Below are positions 61,081 through 64,000 of a DNA stretch of 64,000 nucleotides, in pieces (positions within the stretch are counted from its first letter, which is position 1; every line of letters starts with the position of its first letter). This DNA is from Candidatus Sulfopaludibacter sp. SbA3 (GTDB lineage: Bacteria > Acidobacteriota > Terriglobia > Bryobacterales > Bryobacteraceae). The stretch covers positions 1 through 64,000 of the forward strand of contig CAMDED010000019.1 of the NCBI GenBank assembly GCA_945893365.1. The letters are read 5' to 3'. The notes below the pieces were generated by a model. That model ran no database searches, was not told the origin of the DNA, and saw only the letters and a program-made list of their open reading frames with translations. Made by a program: the position numbers and the translations under genes.

Positions 61081-61836
61081 ATGTTAAATTCGAGAGAAAT
61101 GCAAGAACGCGATGCCGGCTTCGCTCTGGTTGGGCTCGAAAGCTCTCTGTTTTTCGAGAGCCCGGAAGAGATCTACGCGCGCGTTTTTCAGGAACTGAAG
61201 CCTCGCGCGAAGGCGCCTCGGATTCGTGTGGAGTACTGCCGGTTCGCGAACGCCGATTGCTTTGTCCGGCTTGAAGATGGCGGACTGCACTTGCGGGTGT
61301 CGGATCTTTTTCAGGGCGCTCCGGCTCCCGTAGTGGAAGCGCTGGCGCATATTCTGCTGTGCAAGCTGTTTCGGCGGGAAGTGCCGAAGACATTCGCCCG
61401 GAGGTACAAGATGTACCTGAACCGGAAGGAAGTCCGGCGGCAGGCGCATCTCGTTCGGCAAATCCGCGGACGCAAATTCCTATCCGGTCCGCAAGGGGCG
61501 CACCACAATCTGGACGAACTCTTCGACCGCCTGAACATAACCTATTTCGACGGCCTCCTGGGGCGCCCCTCGCTCGGCTGGAGCCGCGGCGCGTCGCGCG
61601 CCATGCTGGGACATTTCGATCCCTCGCACAACGCGATCATTATCAGCCGGGTTTTCGATACGGAGACCGCACCGGCGCTGGCGCTTGAATACGTGATGTT
61701 CCACGAGATGCTGCATCTCAGGCATCCGGTCGATCACGCGGGCGTTCGCCGCCGGGTCCACACGCGCGAATTCCGGGAGGCGGAAAAGAACTTCCCACAC
61801 TACAAGGAAGCCAAGGAGCTACTGAAGCGGATCTAG
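61081..61836 (+). CDS. SprT-like zinc metalloprotein
   Basis: A 251-residue protein. The C-terminal half is SprT-like: LDELFDRLNITYFDGLLGRPSLGWS (in parts), then the zinc motif VMFHEMLHLRHPV near residue 215 with a third ligand candidate in VHTREFREAE. The N-terminal half has a folded domain of unknown kind (RVFQELKPRAKAPRI, PVVEALAHILL). SprT/Spartan-like proteins are proteases of DNA-protein crosslinks in eukaryotes; bacterial members are little characterised. Start ATG 61081, with 61099 as alternative. Confidence 0.75.
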   Translation: MLNSREMQERDAGFALVGLESSLFFESPEEIYARVFQELKPRAKAPRIRVEYCRFANADCFVRLEDGGLHLRVSDLFQGAPAPVVEALAHILLCKLFRREVPKTFARRYKMYLNRKEVRRQAHLVRQIRGRKFLSGPQGAHHNLDELFDRLNITYFDGLLGRPSLGWSRGASRAMLGHFDPSHNAIIISRVFDTETAPALALEYVMFHEMLHLRHPVDHAGVRRRVHTREFREAEKNFPHYKEAKELLKRI

Positions 61837-61865
61837 CGCCCGCATGCGGATCTTAGCCGTACACC

Positions 61866-62261
61866 TTGCCCCTCGCCGCCAGTCCGATGATCGCGCTCGT
61901 GTTCCTGGCGGCCGTCATCAACTTTCTCGACCGCCAGACGCTCTCCGCCGCCGCTTCGTCCTGCGCAATGTCGAATGTCACTTACTCGCGCGTCGTCCCG
62001 GTAGCGCTCGGCGCCATTAACCGCCGTCGCGTTTTTACCGGTGCCTGCGTCTATGCGCTGCCCTTCGGCACGGGGCGGTGCCTGAACCCCGGTAACGTTG
62101 TGGCGACAAGCCGACGGTCTTCATTTCCGCGGACTCGCCCACTTGCGGCTCCAGGCGAACGCGAGCTCGCCCGTCACCGCCTCACCGCCGCCCTCGAACT
62201 CCGCGAGCGCCTCGGCCACGGACGCGTCGAGGAAACCCGCCGCGCTTTGATCCAGCTATGA
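61866..62261 (+). pseudogene. Mosaic of gene relics (MFS transporter start and other pieces)
   Basis: The 131-codon open frame looks like fused remnants. ALVFLAAVINFLDRQTLSAAA is the first membrane segment of hexuronate/MFS transporters, and MSNVTYSRVV fits the segment that follows it in such proteins after a small deletion. The rest of the transporter is missing. In another frame at about 62105, DKPTVFISADSPTC resembles the start of DUF2293-type proteins (from memory). The final ERELARHRLTAALELRERLG reads like a TPR-type helix. The stop overlaps the next gene (ATGA), so the tail may be the true upstream partner of that gene. Confidence 0.5.
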
Positions 62262-63118
62262 CCTTAGGCCGAAGACAATTCCTCGCGACCATCGCAGGCG
62301 GCGCGCTTTCCGCCCAACAGCTCCCCGATATCCGCGCCGTACCCGCCGATTTGACGACCCCGGAAATGACCGGCGGCGAGCCCGCGCCAGGCAAGCGCGT
62401 CCGCCAAGCCGCGCCCGAGTATAAGAACACGGACGTACACCACGCTTTGTACCTTCCTACCGATTTCCGGCCCGGCCAGCGCTATCCGGTCATCGTTGAA
62501 TACGCCGGAAACGGCAACTACCTCAACGAGTACGGCGACGTCTCAACCGGACGCGTCGAGGGCAGCAACCTCGGCTACGGTCTCTCCGCCGGAAAGGGCT
62601 TCGTCTGGCTCTGCCTGCCCTACGTGAACAAGACCGAAGGGCGCAACGAGATTACCTGGTGGGGCGATATCGCCGCAACCGTCGAATACGCCAAGCGGGC
62701 CGTACCCGATGTCTGCGCGCGCTTCGGCGGCGACCCTCGAGCCGTGATCCTCGGCGGGTTCTCGCGCGGCGCGATCGGCTGCAATTTCATCGGACTCCAC
62801 GACGACGGGATCGCCCGGCTCTGGCGCGCCTTCTTCCCCTACAGCCATTACGACGGCGTTCGTGAGTGGCCCTATCCCGCAAGCGATCGCGCCTCCGCCC
62901 TCGCGAGACTGCGCAGGCTCGCCGGCAGACCGTCGTTCATTTCGCACGAGCGCTCCATCGACGCCACCCGCGACTATCTGAAGTCCACGGCCGTCGAAGC
63001 GCCGTTCACCTTCCAACCGCTCGCCTTCCGCAATCATAACGATGCCTGGGCGCTGCGCGACGTTCCCGAGCGCCGCGCCGCGCGCAAGTGGCTTGCCGCC
63101 GTCCTGCCGCGCGTTTGA
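62258..63118 (+). CDS. Secreted alpha/beta-hydrolase-fold protein
   Basis: A 286-residue protein with a leader GRRQFLATIAGGALSA (twin-Arg-like). It has a strand-turn FRPGQRYPVIVEYAGNGNY, a nucleophile-elbow motif GGFSRGAIG (Ser near 165) and a late His candidate in FRNHNDAWAL. This suits esterase or carbohydrate-esterase-like enzymes common in secreted Acidobacteria and Planctomycetes proteins. The acid residue is not certain. It overlaps the relic frame by four bases and is 18 bases before the sugar isomerase gene. Confidence 0.72.
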   Translation: MTLGRRQFLATIAGGALSAQQLPDIRAVPADLTTPEMTGGEPAPGKRVRQAAPEYKNTDVHHALYLPTDFRPGQRYPVIVEYAGNGNYLNEYGDVSTGRVEGSNLGYGLSAGKGFVWLCLPYVNKTEGRNEITWWGDIAATVEYAKRAVPDVCARFGGDPRAVILGGFSRGAIGCNFIGLHDDGIARLWRAFFPYSHYDGVREWPYPASDRASALARLRRLAGRPSFISHERSIDATRDYLKSTAVEAPFTFQPLAFRNHNDAWALRDVPERRAARKWLAAVLPRV

Positions 63119-63136
63119 CGATAGAATGGAGGGTTC

Positions 63137-64000
63137 ATGAGCCAGCTATTTCCCGTTGCAGCCATTACCGACGAATTTTCTTCCGACATTGAAACCGCGG
63201 CGAAATCCATGGCTTCGATCGGCATGACGGGCGCCGAGCTGCGCATGGTTTTCGGCAAGAATATTATCGATCTCAGTGACGACGAGCTCGACCAGGCGAA
63301 GGCCGTCTGCGCCGCTCATGGACTCGAGGTCATCGGCATCGCATCGCCGCTGCTCAAGTGCGTTCTTCCCAACGCGCCCGAGGTCGACGCCCGGTTTCAG
63401 CAGGACATGTTCGCCGCCAAGCACAACTTCGAGGATCAGCCGCGCCTCAATGCCCGCGCCTTCGAGATCGCGAAGAGAATGGGCGCGCGCATCGTCCGCG
63501 TGTTTTCCTATTGGCGCACCGTCGATCCGGACGCCTGCTTCGATCGCGTCATCGCCGCGCTCGGCAGCCTTGCCGGTCAGGCCGCCCAGCACGATTTGAT
63601 CATCGGTCTCGAGAACGAGCACGCCTGCAACATTGCAACCGCCGCGGAGACGGCGCGCGTTCTCGCCGCGCTCGACCATCCCAATCTCAAAATGGTCTGG
63701 GACCCTGCCAACGCCTTTGTATCCGGCGAAACTCCGTTCCCGGAAGGCTATCGAAAGCTGCCCGTCTCGCGCATCGCGCACGTCCATGCGAAGGACTGCA
63801 CCATAGAAGGGCACAAGCCAATCTGGGGAGCGCTCGGCGAATGCGGCGTCATCGACTGGAAGGGTCAGATCGCTGCGTTATACAATGACGGCTACCGCGG
63901 CTGGGTGAGCCTTGAAACGCACTGGCCTGGACCGGGCGGCAACAAGCACGAAGCGAGCATGATTTGCGGCCGGAACTTGAAATCGCTCGTGACGGTTTAG
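63137..64000 (+). CDS. Sugar phosphate isomerase/epimerase-like TIM barrel
   Basis: A 287-residue protein of the AP endonuclease 2-like TIM-barrel family, complete at the window edge (TAG at 63998-64000). It shows AITDEFSSDIETAAKSM at the start, LENEHACNIATAAET with a metal Glu, MVWDPANAF with metal Asp, IAHVHAKDC with metal His, and a final GWVSLETHWPG with the last metal Glu. Family members act on inositols, hydroxypyruvate or ketoses. GGAGG precedes the ATG. Probably in one unit with the hydrolase at 62258. Confidence 0.85.
   Translation: MSQLFPVAAITDEFSSDIETAAKSMASIGMTGAELRMVFGKNIIDLSDDELDQAKAVCAAHGLEVIGIASPLLKCVLPNAPEVDARFQQDMFAAKHNFEDQPRLNARAFEIAKRMGARIVRVFSYWRTVDPDACFDRVIAALGSLAGQAAQHDLIIGLENEHACNIATAAETARVLAALDHPNLKMVWDPANAFVSGETPFPEGYRKLPVSRIAHVHAKDCTIEGHKPIWGALGECGVIDWKGQIAALYNDGYRGWVSLETHWPGPGGNKHEASMICGRNLKSLVTV

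Noticed and set aside
1-64000. tRNA, rRNA, CRISPR arrays, prophage or replication origin
   Set aside because: No cloverleaf-like runs, regular spaced repeats, phage structural genes or DnaA box clusters were seen on reading; a tRNAscan or covariance search would be decisive.

Overview
This 64 kb window is a dense, GC-rich bacterial chromosome segment with no rRNA, tRNA or CRISPR that I can see. Several traits suggest an Acidobacteriota genome of the Bryobacterales/Solibacter kind: many secreted hydrolases, PQQ-type beta-propeller proteins, a PEP-CTERM protein, Tat-leader oxidoreductase-like enzymes, DUF72, M81 and M19 peptidases, and a MurE with the DNPR signature of a diaminopimelate-type wall. 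The taxon is an inference from gene content, not a measurement.

Layout. 0.4-3.7 kb (minus): glcE-glcF without glcD, then an exported metallo-beta-lactamase-fold protein. 4.0-20.2 kb (plus): a complete division and cell wall (dcw) cluster, mraZ-rsmH-ftsL-ftsI-murE-murF-mraY-murD-ftsW-murG-murC-ftsQ-ftsA-ftsZ. It is tightly packed with several start/stop overlaps, lacks murB and ddl, and begins with three 11-bp-spaced GTGGC repeats that look like an MraZ operator running into the mraZ start codon. 20.2-25.8 kb: DUF72, gamma-glutamyltransferase, a catalase-like protein and an NCS1 permease. 25.9-29.0 kb: a decayed gene, then a minus-strand operon of an exported RidA-like protein, a PhzF-like protein, RmuC and a small membrane protein.

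29-34.3 kb is the most rearranged stretch: an enolase-superfamily dehydratase, an APC permease, a PEP-CTERM protein, a frameshifted partial second copy of the permease (about 96% identical), and a DUF433/DUF5615 toxin-antitoxin pair whose toxin frame is broken. 34.3-38.4 kb: dnaG-rpoD-dcd. 38.5-49.7 kb: two secreted PQQ-propeller proteins (one with an embedded EF-hand pair), a class III cyclase-domain protein, a xylose isomerase divergent from a zinc alcohol dehydrogenase, an M19 dipeptidase, a VTT membrane protein, an M81 metallopeptidase and glmU.

49.7-52.1 kb: an AT-richer island with a peptidoglycan-binding muramidase and a small lipoprotein, possibly a wall-targeting effector and its partner. 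52.1-55.7 kb: an overlapping operon of 2-hydroxyacid dehydrogenase, ABC ATPase, ABC permease and HpcH/HpaI aldolase, with no solute-binding protein. 55.7-64 kb: a secreted M14 carboxypeptidase, the agmatine-to-putrescine pair aguB-aguA, fabH, a SprT-like metalloprotein, a mosaic of gene relics, a secreted alpha/beta hydrolase and a sugar isomerase/epimerase that ends on the last base.

The clearest functional blocks are wall precursor synthesis and septation, replication and transcription initiation (dnaG-rpoD), and polyamine synthesis. The items most worth a second look are the muramidase/lipoprotein pair, the mraZ operator, the permease duplication around the PEP-CTERM gene, and the broken toxin.
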